Assembly: GCA_003242275.1 (NCBI GenBank)
Contig: QGUX01000075.1
Span: 1 to 13,452, forward strand
Reading direction: 5' to 3'
DNA length: 13,452 nt
Source: Pseudomonadota bacterium
GTDB lineage: Bacteria; Pseudomonadota; Gammaproteobacteria; Steroidobacterales; Steroidobacteraceae
In this document: piece after piece, positions 1-6,850 of the stretch
Numbering within the stretch: the first letter of the stretch is position 1
How the letters are laid out: each line of letters starts with the position of its first letter
Notes under the pieces: generated by a model
The model's input: the letters and a program-made list of their open reading frames with translations, nothing else
Told to the model about the DNA's origin: nothing
Databases searched by the model: none
Made by a program: the position numbers and the translations under genes

Positions 1-46
1 AAGGGCCGTGCACGATGGTCCCAATCAAGGGGCCGCCCGGCGCTTT
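1..46 (-). other. Out-of-frame continuation of hppA (frameshift remnant running off the window)
   Basis: Read on the minus strand from the AAA at 46-44, in the frame shifted relative to the main hppA reading, the sequence gives [15 protein letters not shown]. This resembles the segment following the pump's penultimate helix in relatives (recalled pattern ALGGLLxGTIVTGLF), matching about 10 of 14 positions. The main frame instead meets a TGA at 27-25. One lost base, or two extra, near the A-triplet would restore the frame. Several of the mismatches are Leu to Pro, which hints at low-accuracy sequence or decay. Only 46 bases are visible, so this is an alignment by eye. Confidence 0.6.
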
Positions 47-1827
47 CCGCCGGCGCCTTCGCCCATCAGCCAGGTCATGCCGAAGGCCACGATCACCGGC
101 ACCAGGATGGGCAGCAGCGAGGGCACGATCATCTCCTTGATTGCCGCGCGGGTCAGCAGGTCCACCGCGCGGGAGTAGTCCGGCTTGCCGGTGCCGTCCA
201 TGATGCCCTTGATCTCGCGGAACTGGCGGCGCACCTCGGTGACCACCGAGCCGGCGGCGCGGCCCACGGCCTCCATCGCCATGGCGCCGAACAGGTAGGG
301 CACCAGGCCGCCGATGAACAGGCCGATGATCACGGCCGGATCGGACAGCGAGAACTCCTGCAGCTTGCCCGCGGCCTCGAGGTTGTTGGTGTAGTCGGCG
401 AACAGCACCAGCGCGGCCAGGCCGGCCGAGCCGATGGCGTAGCCCTTGGTCACCGCCTTGGTGGTGTTGCCCACCGCGTCCAGCGGGTCGGTGATGTCAC
501 GCACCTTCTTGTCCAGGCCCGACATCTCGGCGATGCCGCCGGCGTTGTCGGTGATCGGGCCATAGGCGTCCAGCGCCACGATCATGCCGGTCAGCGACAG
601 CATGGCGGTGGCGGCGATGGCGATGCCGTACAGGCCGCCGAGCTCGAAGGCGCCCCAGATCGCAAGGCACACCGCGATCACCGGCAGCGCGGTCGACTTC
701 ATCGACACGCCCAGGCCGGCGATGATGTTGGTGGCATGGCCGGTCTGCGAGGCGCCGGCGACCTTGCGCACCGGCGAGTACTCGGTGGCGGTGTAGTACT
801 CGGTGATCACGATCATCGCCGCGGTCAGGCCGAGGCCGATCAGCGTGCAGCCGAACATCGCGCCGGCGTTCTCCGGGAAGAACTGCTGCGTGATGAACCA
901 GAAGGCCACCGCCGAGATCACGCCCGAGACGATCACGCCCTTGTACAGCGCGTTCATGATCTTGCCGCCCTCGGAGGCGCGCACGAAGAACGTGCCGACG
1001 ATGGAGGAGACGATGGAGGCCGCGCCGAGGGCCAGCGGGTACAGCACTGCGTTGCCGCCGGTGTCGGCCAGCAGCAGGCCGCCGAGCAGCATGGTGGCCA
1101 CCAGCGTCACCGCGTAGGTCTCGAACAGGTCGGCCGCCATGCCGGCGCAGTCGCCCACGTTGTCGCCGACGTTGTCGGCGATCACCGCCGGGTTGCGCGG
1201 GTCGTCCTCGGGGATGCCGGCCTCGACCTTGCCCACCAGGTCCGCGCCCACGTCGGCGCCCTTGGTGAAGATGCCGCCACCCAGTCGCGCGAAGATCGAG
1301 ATCAGCGAGCCGCCGAAGGCCAGGCCCACCAGCGCGTGCAGCGCGTGCTCGCGCACCGCGGCGTCATCGCTGTTGCCGCCCAGCGCGAAGTAGTAGGCCG
1401 CCACGCCCAGAAGGCCCAGTCCCACCACCAGCATGCCGGTGATGGCGCCGCCCTTGAAGGCCACGCCCAGTGCGGCGTTCAGGCCCACGCTGGCCGCCTG
1501 CGCGGTGCGCACGTTGGCGCGCACCGAGATGTTCATGCCGATGTAGCCGGCAAGGCCCGAGAGGATCGCGCCCACCGCGAAGCCGCCCGCCGTGGCCCAG
1601 TCCAGCGCCAGGCCCAGCACCACGAACAGCACCACGCCGACGATGGTGATGGTGGAGTACTGGCGGTTCAGGTAGGCCCTTGCCCCGGCCTGCACTGCGG
1701 CGGCGATTTCCTGCATGCGCGCATTGCCCGCCGGCAGCTTCAGGATGGACAGCATCGAAACGACGCCGTAGATGACAGCGAGGACCCCCGCCGCGATCGA
1801 CAGCCACAACCACGTACCGGTCTGCAT
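25..1827 (-). CDS. hppA: K+-independent H+-translocating membrane pyrophosphatase, C-terminus truncated by apparent frameshift
   Basis: This integral inner-membrane pump couples PPi hydrolysis (or, in reverse, synthesis) to proton transport. The 600-residue reading has many hydrophobic helices. The family's PPi/Mg-binding segment is intact: DVGADLVGK at 192-200, then EDDPRNP and DNVGDNVGD at 207-226. [10 protein letters not shown] at 453-462 has Lys457 and Thr460, the pair that marks K+-independent, proton-pumping members (known from the family). The ATG at 1827 follows a GGGGAGAA ribosome site. The protein stops right after about residue 590, where relatives continue for roughly 80-100 more residues carrying the GGAWDNAK and GDTVGDP motifs. 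The missing part seems to continue in another frame (see 1..46). It is the last gene of the pfp operon. Identity is very sure; whether the gene is intact is doubtful. Confidence 0.93.
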   Translation of the reverse strand: MQTGTWLWLSIAAGVLAVIYGVVSMLSILKLPAGNARMQEIAAAVQAGARAYLNRQYSTITIVGVVLFVVLGLALDWATAGGFAVGAILSGLAGYIGMNISVRANVRTAQAASVGLNAALGVAFKGGAITGMLVVGLGLLGVAAYYFALGGNSDDAAVREHALHALVGLAFGGSLISIFARLGGGIFTKGADVGADLVGKVEAGIPEDDPRNPAVIADNVGDNVGDCAGMAADLFETYAVTLVATMLLGGLLLADTGGNAVLYPLALGAASIVSSIVGTFFVRASEGGKIMNALYKGVIVSGVISAVAFWFITQQFFPENAGAMFGCTLIGLGLTAAMIVITEYYTATEYSPVRKVAGASQTGHATNIIAGLGVSMKSTALPVIAVCLAIWGAFELGGLYGIAIAATAMLSLTGMIVALDAYGPITDNAGGIAEMSGLDKKVRDITDPLDAVGNTTKAVTKGYAIGSAGLAALVLFADYTNNLEAAGKLQEFSLSDPAVIIGLFIGGLVPYLFGAMAMEAVGRAAGSVVTEVRRQFREIKGIMDGTGKPDYSRAVDLLTRAAIKEMIVPSLLPILVPVIVAFGMTWLMGEGAGGKRRAAP

Positions 1828-1863
1828 CGATTCTCCCCTCGTTATCCCTCGTTATTGGAATGA

Positions 1864-1887
1864 ATGCCGTCCGCGGCCGGACGGCAT
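1864..1887 (-). terminator. Perfect 10-bp hairpin between the anti-sigma-like gene and hppA
   Basis: A perfect inverted repeat has arms ATGCCGTCCG and CGGACGGCAT around a CGGC tetraloop. It lies 37 bases upstream of the hppA start and 50 bases past the stop of the preceding gene. No U-run follows on the minus strand, so it is not a textbook terminator. It could be an attenuator, an mRNA-stabilising or processing hairpin, or part of the hppA leader. A TATATT (-10-like) lies upstream of it at 1894-1899 on the minus strand, without a convincing -35. Confidence 0.4.
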
Positions 1888-1937
1888 CCTGCCAATATAA
1901 CCCGCCCGCGAGGTCCGAAGGGAATCGCCGGCCGGGG

Positions 1938-2693
1938 CTAGTGCCAGCCGGCCTCGCGCACGCGCCGTTCTTCCTCGGGCGTCAATGCATTGCCTGCCTG
2001 CCAGCGGGAAATGGCCGCCAGCACCGCCGGAGACAGCGCGGAGGAGGGCTGGCGTGGCGCGTCCGGCAACGGTGGCGCCTGCTCCAGCGAGCGGCCGATG
2101 GCTTCGACCAGCCAGGCATCGCGGCTGCGGCAGGCGAGGCCGTCGATGCCGCTGGCGAGGCTGAAGATGCGGCAGTAGCGCCCGTCATTGGCCCTGAAGG
2201 ACAGCGACACCAGCACGCCATCGTCGGTGGAACCCTCGGCCGAGATGCGCGTGGCCAGCGCCTCGGCCAGCACGCCGGCGGCCGCAAGGCCGTCCGGATG
2301 CGGCACCACCGGGTCGGCCGGGGGGTGCGGCAGCTTCCATCCCAGCAGCACCGCCAGCGCCGCGACCACCGCGGTGCCCATCCACCACATCGCGGTGGGC
2401 GCACCATGGGAGGCGCGCAGGGCCTGCGGGGAGGAACCGATGTCGTCCGCCAGGGACGCGTGGGCGGGCTCGCCGCCGGCTTCCTCGCCGGCGTGGTTGC
2501 GTGCGGCCAGGTCCGCCGCGGCGTCGGGCACCACGGCCAGCTTGCGCTTGAGCGCGCGCTGGCGCGCCACCCGTTCAGCCAATGCCAGGTCCTGCTGGAC
2601 CTGCGCCGTGAACTGTGCGGCGGCGGCGGGTTCGAGCACGCCGTCGACGAAGGCGCGCACCTCGCCGTCGCTCCATGTCCTGCCGGTCGTCAT
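1938..2693 (-). CDS. Anti-sigma-factor-like single-pass membrane protein
   Basis: The predicted protein has 251 residues. The N-terminal cytoplasmic part (about 7-52, with EVRAFVDGVLE and a charged helix rich in Arg and Lys) resembles the helical sigma-binding start of anti-sigma factors (the 'AYVDGEL' type). There is no HxxxCxxC zinc motif. One transmembrane helix lies at about 102-119 (MWWMGTAVVAALAVLLGW). The periplasmic part contains GRYCRIF and GLACRS (Cys174, Cys188), a cysteine pair also seen in proteobacterial anti-sigma-like proteins, perhaps a disulfide. The ATG overlaps the pfp stop as TGATG, so translation is probably coupled. No sigma factor gene adjoins it. A regulator of the PPi operon or of an unlinked ECF sigma factor is inferred; the exact function is unknown. 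Confidence 0.75.
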   Translation of the reverse strand: MTTGRTWSDGEVRAFVDGVLEPAAAAQFTAQVQQDLALAERVARQRALKRKLAVVPDAAADLAARNHAGEEAGGEPAHASLADDIGSSPQALRASHGAPTAMWWMGTAVVAALAVLLGWKLPHPPADPVVPHPDGLAAAGVLAEALATRISAEGSTDDGVLVSLSFRANDGRYCRIFSLASGIDGLACRSRDAWLVEAIGRSLEQAPPLPDAPRQPSSALSPAVLAAISRWQAGNALTPEEERRVREAGWH

Positions 2694-3970
2694 CAGATCT
2701 CGAAAGTCGTCCTGAGCTTCTTCTTCACGGGCCTGCCGCGGATGCGCACGTAGTCGGGCAGTCCGTTGCGGTAGGGAGGATAGTCCTCGCCCGCGATCAG
2801 CGGCGCAAGATATCGCCGGCATGCGGCCGTGATGCCGAAGCCGTCGGGGGTGATGAACTCCCGCGGCACCTTCTTCTCCACGTTGGCCACGTCGGCGAGC
2901 TTCACCGGCTCGATCTTCCAGCGATAGGGTCGCGATGATTTCCTGATGATCGCGGGCATCACCGCGTGCATGCCCTTCACCGCGAACTCGACCGCCGCCC
3001 GGCCCACCGCATACGCCTGCTCCACGTCGGTCTTCGAGGCGATGTGGCGCGCGGCGCGCTGCAGGTAGTCGGCCACGGCCCAGTGGTACTTGTAACCCAG
3101 CTTCTCCTTCACCAGGTTCGCGATCACCGGGCCCACCCCGCCGAGCTGCGCGTGGCCAAAGGCATCGCGCGTGCCGGCCTCGGCGAGGAACTTTCCTTCC
3201 GCGTTCTTCACGCCCTCGGACACCACGATCACGCAGTAGCCGTTCTCCTGCACGCTGTCCTTCACCCTGGCGAGGAAGGCTTCCTCGTCGAAGGTGATCT
3301 CGGGGAACAGGATCACCTGCGGCGCATCGCCCGGCTTCTCGCCGGCCAGTCCCCCGGCCGCGGCGATCCATCCGGCGTGCCGGCCCATCACCTCGAGCAC
3401 GAACACCTTGGTCGAGGTGCGCGCCATCGAGGCCACGTCGAGCGCGGCCTCGCGCGTGGAGATGGCGATGTACTTGGCCACCGAGCCGAAGCCCGGGCAG
3501 CAGTCGGTCAGCGGCAGGTCGTTGTCGACGGTCTTCGGGATGCCCACGCAGGTGACCGGATAGCCCATGGCCTCGCCGATCTGCGACACCTTCAGCGCGG
3601 TGTCCATCGAGTCGTTGCCGCCGTTGTAGAAGAAGTAGCCGATGTCGTGGGCGCGGAACACCTCGATGAGGCGTTCGTACTCGGCGCGGTTCTGCTCCAG
3701 GCCCTTCAGCTTGAAACGGGCCGAGCCGAAGGCGCCGCCGGGCGTATGGCGCAGGCCCTTGAGCGTGGCCGGGGATTCCCGGCTGATGTCGATCAGGTCC
3801 TCGGTGAGCCCGCCGATGATGCCGTCACGGCCGGCAAGGACCTTGCCGATGTGGCGCCGGTGCCGGCGGGCGGCTTCGATGACCCCGGCTGCCGAGGCAT
3901 TGATCACCGCCGTGACGCCGCCGGACTGGGCATAGAACGCATTGCGGGGACGAATGGCTGCCTTGCGCAT
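2693..3970 (-). CDS. pfp: Pyrophosphate-dependent 6-phosphofructokinase
   Basis: This cytosolic enzyme reversibly phosphorylates fructose 6-phosphate using PPi instead of ATP, serving glycolysis and gluconeogenesis. The 425 residues begin in the PFK fold (NAFYAQSGGVTAVIN, 10-24). GGND at 117-120 has Asp where ATP enzymes have Gly, and PKTVDND at 145-151 has Lys146 where ATP enzymes have Gly. Both are the known PPi-specificity marks. Asp149 is the expected catalytic base, and MGRHAGW at 195-201 is the sugar-phosphate motif. Length fits the long, non-allosteric PPi-PFK group. The ATG at 3970 is preceded by GTGGAG at workable spacing; upstream in-frame codons lie in adk and are not family-like. 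It is the first gene of an operon with an anti-sigma-like gene and hppA, echoing the reported pfp-hpp cotranscription in Methylococcus capsulatus. Confidence 0.95.
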   Translation of the reverse strand: MRKAAIRPRNAFYAQSGGVTAVINASAAGVIEAARRHRRHIGKVLAGRDGIIGGLTEDLIDISRESPATLKGLRHTPGGAFGSARFKLKGLEQNRAEYERLIEVFRAHDIGYFFYNGGNDSMDTALKVSQIGEAMGYPVTCVGIPKTVDNDLPLTDCCPGFGSVAKYIAISTREAALDVASMARTSTKVFVLEVMGRHAGWIAAAGGLAGEKPGDAPQVILFPEITFDEEAFLARVKDSVQENGYCVIVVSEGVKNAEGKFLAEAGTRDAFGHAQLGGVGPVIANLVKEKLGYKYHWAVADYLQRAARHIASKTDVEQAYAVGRAAVEFAVKGMHAVMPAIIRKSSRPYRWKIEPVKLADVANVEKKVPREFITPDGFGITAACRRYLAPLIAGEDYPPYRNGLPDYVRIRGRPVKKKLRTTFEI

Positions 3971-3996
3971 GGAAATGCTCCACTGGAGGGGTCGGT

Positions 3997-4025
3997 TTGA
4001 CCGCAGGAAAGCGTATCGGTACTGT
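3997..4025 (+). promoter_or_regulatory. Candidate sigma70-type promoter for adk
   Basis: TTGACC at 3997-4002 (5 of 6 consensus) is followed after 17 bases by TACTGT at 4020-4025 (weak -10). The predicted start lies about 25 bases before the adk ATG. It overlaps the candidate pfp promoter on the other strand. Confidence 0.45.
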
Positions 4026-4039
4026 GCCTCGACCTTCAA
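4010..4039 (-). promoter_or_regulatory. Candidate promoter for the pfp operon
   Basis: On the minus strand TTGAAG (4039-4034) and TACGCT (4015-4010) are separated by 18 bases, placing a start about 30 bases upstream of the pfp ATG. Both boxes are only partial matches. They interleave with the adk promoter candidate, so the two may compete for polymerase. Confidence 0.35.
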
Positions 4040-4055
4040 CGACGACAACAGCCTC

Positions 4056-5132
4056 ATGCGCATCGTTCTCCTGGGAGCCCCGGGCTCCGGCAAAGGCACG
4101 CAATCCCAGCGCCTCGTGCAGCGCTTCGGCATCCCGCAGATTTCCACCGGCGACCTGCTGCGCTCGGCCGTGGCGCGCGGCACCGAACTGGGGCGCCTGG
4201 CCAAGGCGGCGATGGAGGCCGGCAAGCTGGTGGACGACTCCCTGGTGCTGGGCCTGATCCAGGAGCGGCTGGCCGAGCCCGACGTGGCGCGCGGCTTCAT
4301 CCTCGACGGCTTCCCGCGCAACATCGCCCAGGCCGAGGCGCTGGACCGCCTGCTGTCGGAACTGGGCAAGCCGCTCACCGCCGTGGTGCAGATGGAGGTG
4401 CCCTACGCCGAGCTGACGCGCCGCATCGCCGGCCGCCGCAGCTGCCAGAGCTGCGGGCGCGTGTTCAACATCTATTCCATGCCCATCGGCGCCGCGCTGG
4501 TGTGCCCGAGCTGCCCCGGCAATCCGCCGCTGTACCAGCGTCCGGATGACAACGAGGCCACCGTGGTCGAGCGCCTGAAGGTGTACGAGCAGCAGACGCG
4601 GCCGCTGGTGGACTACTACGGCAGCAAGGGCCTGCTGCAGAGCATCGACGCGCAGGGCAACGTGGATGACATCACCGAGCTGCTGGTCGGCGTACTGACC
4701 TCGCCGGCGGGCCGGCAGGCCCAGGCCGTGGCGGCCGGTGCCCGGGCGGGTGCGAAGGCCGGGCCCGGGGCTGCCGCGAAGAAGGTGGGAGCCAGGGCCC
4801 CCGCCAGGTCCGGGACCAGGGCGAAGGCGAAGTCCAGGGCCAGGACAAAGGCAACGTCGAAGGCCAGGGCGAAGCCGAAGGCCAAGGCGAAGCCGAAGGC
4901 GACCAGCACCCGGTCCGGCATGGCAAGGGCCAAGGCGAAGAAGAAGGCTTCCGTCCGCAGGCCGGCCGCCGCGAAGCGCCGCGCCAACGCAGCCGGCCGC
5001 GGCGCGCGCTCGCGCAGCACCGTGCGCGCGAAGTCGAAGGCCTGGACGAAACCCCGCGCCGGCAAGGCGGCCACGCGCCGCACGCGCGTGGTGAAGAAGA
5101 CCCGGCGCGCCAGGCCGGCACGCGGGAAGTAG
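4056..5132 (+). CDS. adk: Adenylate kinase with a long histone-H1-like basic C-terminal tail
   Basis: This enzyme catalyses ATP + AMP to 2 ADP in the cytosol. The catalytic part spans residues 1-215: P-loop GAPGSGKGT (8-16), AMP-site STGDLLR (30-36), DGFPRN (84-89), a LID with four cysteines (Cys130, 133, 150, 153) that should bind zinc, and RPDDNE (162-167). Residues about 217-358 are an extra tail made almost only of Ala, Lys, Arg, Pro, Ser and Thr, with AKPKAKAKPK-type repeats, resembling histone H1 or Pseudomonas AlgP tails. Usual bacterial Adk is about 187-220 residues. The first seven Arg codons of the tail (from about 4790) are all AGG, whereas the catalytic part uses CGN, suggesting a separate origin for the tail. 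The ATG gives the standard MRIVLLGAPG start, but no clear Shine-Dalgarno precedes it. It diverges from pfp. Enzyme identity is very sure; the tail's role is unknown. Confidence 0.95.
   Translation: MRIVLLGAPGSGKGTQSQRLVQRFGIPQISTGDLLRSAVARGTELGRLAKAAMEAGKLVDDSLVLGLIQERLAEPDVARGFILDGFPRNIAQAEALDRLLSELGKPLTAVVQMEVPYAELTRRIAGRRSCQSCGRVFNIYSMPIGAALVCPSCPGNPPLYQRPDDNEATVVERLKVYEQQTRPLVDYYGSKGLLQSIDAQGNVDDITELLVGVLTSPAGRQAQAVAAGARAGAKAGPGAAAKKVGARAPARSGTRAKAKSRARTKATSKARAKPKAKAKPKATSTRSGMARAKAKKKASVRRPAAAKRRANAAGRGARSRSTVRAKSKAWTKPRAGKAATRRTRVVKKTRRARPARGK
4866..4901 (+). repeat. 18-bp in-frame tandem repeat in the adk tail
   Basis: Two adjacent 18-base units, 4866-4883 and 4884-4901, differ at only two positions and encode RAKPKA followed by KAKPKA. 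Looser copies of the AK/AR pattern surround them. Repeat slippage is a likely way for such a tail to grow. Confidence 0.8.
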
Positions 5133-5143
5133 GCGGCACCTGC

Positions 5144-5160
5144 CGGCGCTCACAGCGCCG
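5144..5160. terminator. Small hairpin at the adk/rnd convergent junction
   Basis: CGGCGCT and AGCGCCG form a perfect 7-bp stem around a 3-base loop. The stem overlaps the rnd stop codon and lies 11 bases after the adk stop. It has no T-run on either side, so a bidirectional terminator role is only a guess. Confidence 0.3.
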
Positions 5161-6229
5161 CCAGCAGTTCCTCTCCCAGCACTGCGCGCCGCCAGCCCGC
5201 CAGCGGCGCGAGGTCGCCGCGGCGCGCGATGGCCTCGAGGTCGCGCCGCGTGGCGAGGACCTCGCTGGCCATCTCCAGCTCACCCGCGCGCTTCTGCACG
5301 ATGGCGGCGAGGCGCTTCACCCGCGCCTGCACCACGGGATCCGGCCGCGGACGGGCCGGCGGTGGCGGCAGTTCGGCGGGCAGCCCGGCCGCCTGCACCA
5401 GTCCGAGGATGGCCCGGCCGCTGCGCTCGACGAAGCCCGGCGTGAGCTCGGGCATGCGCGCCAGTTCCACCGCGCTGCGCGGCGGATCCAGCACCAGCGC
5501 GCGCAGCGCGGCATCGTCGAGGATCCAGCTGCGTGGCCGGTCCTTCTCGATGGCGCGCCGCTCGCGCCACTCCGCCAGCGCCTTGAGCAGCCGCTGGCGG
5601 TGCGGGTCCAGCTCGCCGCCGAAGCGCAGCCGCTCGTGCGCATTCTCCGGATCGACGAACAGCTTGCCGGCGTCCGCCAGCCCGGCCAGTTCCTCCTCGA
5701 GCCAGCCGAGCCGTCCCAGCCGGTCGAGCCGCTCCAGCAGTTCCTCGCGCAGCGGCGCGAGGTGGGCCACGTCCTCGATGGCGTAGTGGATCTGCGCCGC
5801 CGACAGCGGCCTGCGCGACCAGTCGGTGCGCGTCTGCCCCTTCTCCACCTGCACGCCGAGCACCTTCTGCACCAGCTCGCCGTAGCCGACCTGCGCCGGG
5901 AAGCCGGCCAGCGCCGCGGCCACCTGCGTGTCGAACACGGGCGAGAGCGGGCCGAAGGCGGGCCACAGCACTTCGAGGTCCTGCCGCGCGGCGTGCAGGA
6001 TCTTCGGCGCGCCCGCGGTGAGCGGCGCGCGCAGCGGCGCGAGCTCGACGTCGGCCAGCGGATCCACGCACAGCGCGTCGCCGGGCAGCGCGAACTGCAG
6101 CAGGCACAGCTGCGCGCGATAGGTGCGCTCGCGCATGAACTCGGTATCCAGCGCGATCCAGGGCGCCTCGGCGAGCCGCAAGCCCAGTTCATCCACGGCG
6201 GACTGGTCGGAGAGGGGAGCAGTGGTCAT
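5150..6229 (-). CDS. rnd: Ribonuclease D
   Basis: This is a 3'-5' exoribonuclease that trims tRNA precursors and other small RNAs in the cytoplasm. The 359 residues contain a DEDDy exonuclease domain: DTE (Asp28, Glu30), HAARQDLE (Asp84), and YAIED (Tyr149, Asp153), spaced as in E. coli RNase D. An HRDC domain follows at about 210-280, with a second HRDC-like helical segment at 296-356 after a Pro-rich linker (PPPPARPRPDP). Length is close to the family's usual 370 or so. The ATG at 6229 gives the expected N-terminus about 27 residues before the first catalytic Asp; the Shine-Dalgarno is weak. The gene is convergent with adk (17-base gap) and divergent from the membrane-protein gene (41-base gap). 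Confidence 0.95.
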   Translation of the reverse strand: MTTAPLSDQSAVDELGLRLAEAPWIALDTEFMRERTYRAQLCLLQFALPGDALCVDPLADVELAPLRAPLTAGAPKILHAARQDLEVLWPAFGPLSPVFDTQVAAALAGFPAQVGYGELVQKVLGVQVEKGQTRTDWSRRPLSAAQIHYAIEDVAHLAPLREELLERLDRLGRLGWLEEELAGLADAGKLFVDPENAHERLRFGGELDPHRQRLLKALAEWRERRAIEKDRPRSWILDDAALRALVLDPPRSAVELARMPELTPGFVERSGRAILGLVQAAGLPAELPPPPARPRPDPVVQARVKRLAAIVQKRAGELEMASEVLATRRDLEAIARRGDLAPLAGWRRAVLGEELLAAL

Positions 6230-6231
6230 GT

Positions 6232-6237
6232 AGAATC
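6232..6237 (+). promoter_or_regulatory. Possible -10 box for the membrane protein-mpl operon
   Basis: TAGAAT matches the -10 consensus at 5 of 6 positions and lies 33 bases before the TTG start at 6271. It stands in a narrow, less GC-rich strip between the divergent genes. No good -35 is seen at 16-18 bases upstream, so the call is weak. Confidence 0.3.
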
Positions 6238-6270
6238 CGAAGCTTACTTGATCCGCCGGACCTGCCGAGC

Positions 6271-6840
6271 TTGAACGAACCGTCCCGCTCCCTCATCGCC
6301 CAGGCCATCGAGACCGCCATCGGCATCCTGCGCCTGCGCAAGGGACCGGAGGACATGCCCGCATCCCGCGGCCTGCTGCTGGCGGCCATCGCCGGCATGG
6401 TGGTGCTGCGCGCCGTGCAGTACGCGATTCCCTCCCCCGGGGAGCCCGAGGTCGATCCGGTGGTGCTGATCGCGCTGGAGATCGGCATGCTGATGGGCTG
6501 CTGGATGGTGGCGCTGCGCCTGGCGGGCCATCCGGCGCGCTTCCTGCAGACCGCGACCTCGCTGTTCGGCTGCCAGATCGTGATGGCGCCGGTGCTGGTC
6601 GCCACCCGCGGGATGCTGGTCGCCTACTACGACACCGACAGCCCGATGAGCCTGCTGGCGACCTGGCTGTCCTTCGTGGTGGCCGTGTGGCTGTTCGTCG
6701 CCACCGTGCGCATCCTGCGCTCGGCCACCGAGTGGCCGCTGTTCGCGACCATCCTGCTGGCCTTCGCCATCGAGGCGCTGGTGGCCTTCGTGATCCTCAC
6801 GCAGTATCCATCCCTGTCGACGGCGGCCACGCCGGCCTGA
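6271..6840 (+). CDS. Uncharacterised five-helix inner-membrane protein (Yip1-like appearance)
   Basis: I do not recognise a named family with certainty. The 189 residues hold about five hydrophobic helices (roughly 33-50, 63-83, 96-115, 127-148, 156-177) after a short amphipathic start. The KGPEDMP segment at 24-30 just before helix 1 recalls the 'RGPEDLP' entry of Yip1-like bacterial membrane proteins (recalled, not searched). The likely start is TTG at 6271. An ATG at 6355 has GGAGGA only one base away, and starting there would cut off the KGPED segment. The gene ends 10 bases before mpl and is probably cotranscribed with it, so a cell-envelope role is possible. No catalytic motif is visible. 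Confidence 0.75.
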   Translation: MNEPSRSLIAQAIETAIGILRLRKGPEDMPASRGLLLAAIAGMVVLRAVQYAIPSPGEPEVDPVVLIALEIGMLMGCWMVALRLAGHPARFLQTATSLFGCQIVMAPVLVATRGMLVAYYDTDSPMSLLATWLSFVVAVWLFVATVRILRSATEWPLFATILLAFAIEALVAFVILTQYPSLSTAATPA

Positions 6841-6850
6841 GCGAGTCCCG

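Noticed and set aside
736..1863. Plus-strand open frame of 375 codons opposite hppA
   Set aside because: His/Arg/Gly-rich translation typical of a GC-rich antisense shadow. hppA on the other strand has clear family motifs.
1931..1952. Bulged hairpin over the stop codon of the anti-sigma-like gene
   Set aside because: The stem is short and interrupted (5 + 3 pairs) with no T-run; expected by chance in such GC-rich sequence.
2694..3371. Upstream extension of the anti-sigma-like frame through pfp
   Set aside because: The extension is an out-of-frame reading of pfp with Arg-rich composition. The ATG at 2693 overlapping the pfp stop gives the natural start.
4920..5132. Separate small basic protein starting at the internal ATG at 4920
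   Set aside because: It is in frame with adk and has no ribosome site; the continuous adk reading explains it.
4616..5153. Long minus-strand frames opposite the adk tail, read as a membrane-like or repeat protein
   Set aside because: The Ala/Leu/Phe or Gly/Leu/Arg repeats are simply the complement of Lys/Ala codon repeats, with no start context or family match.
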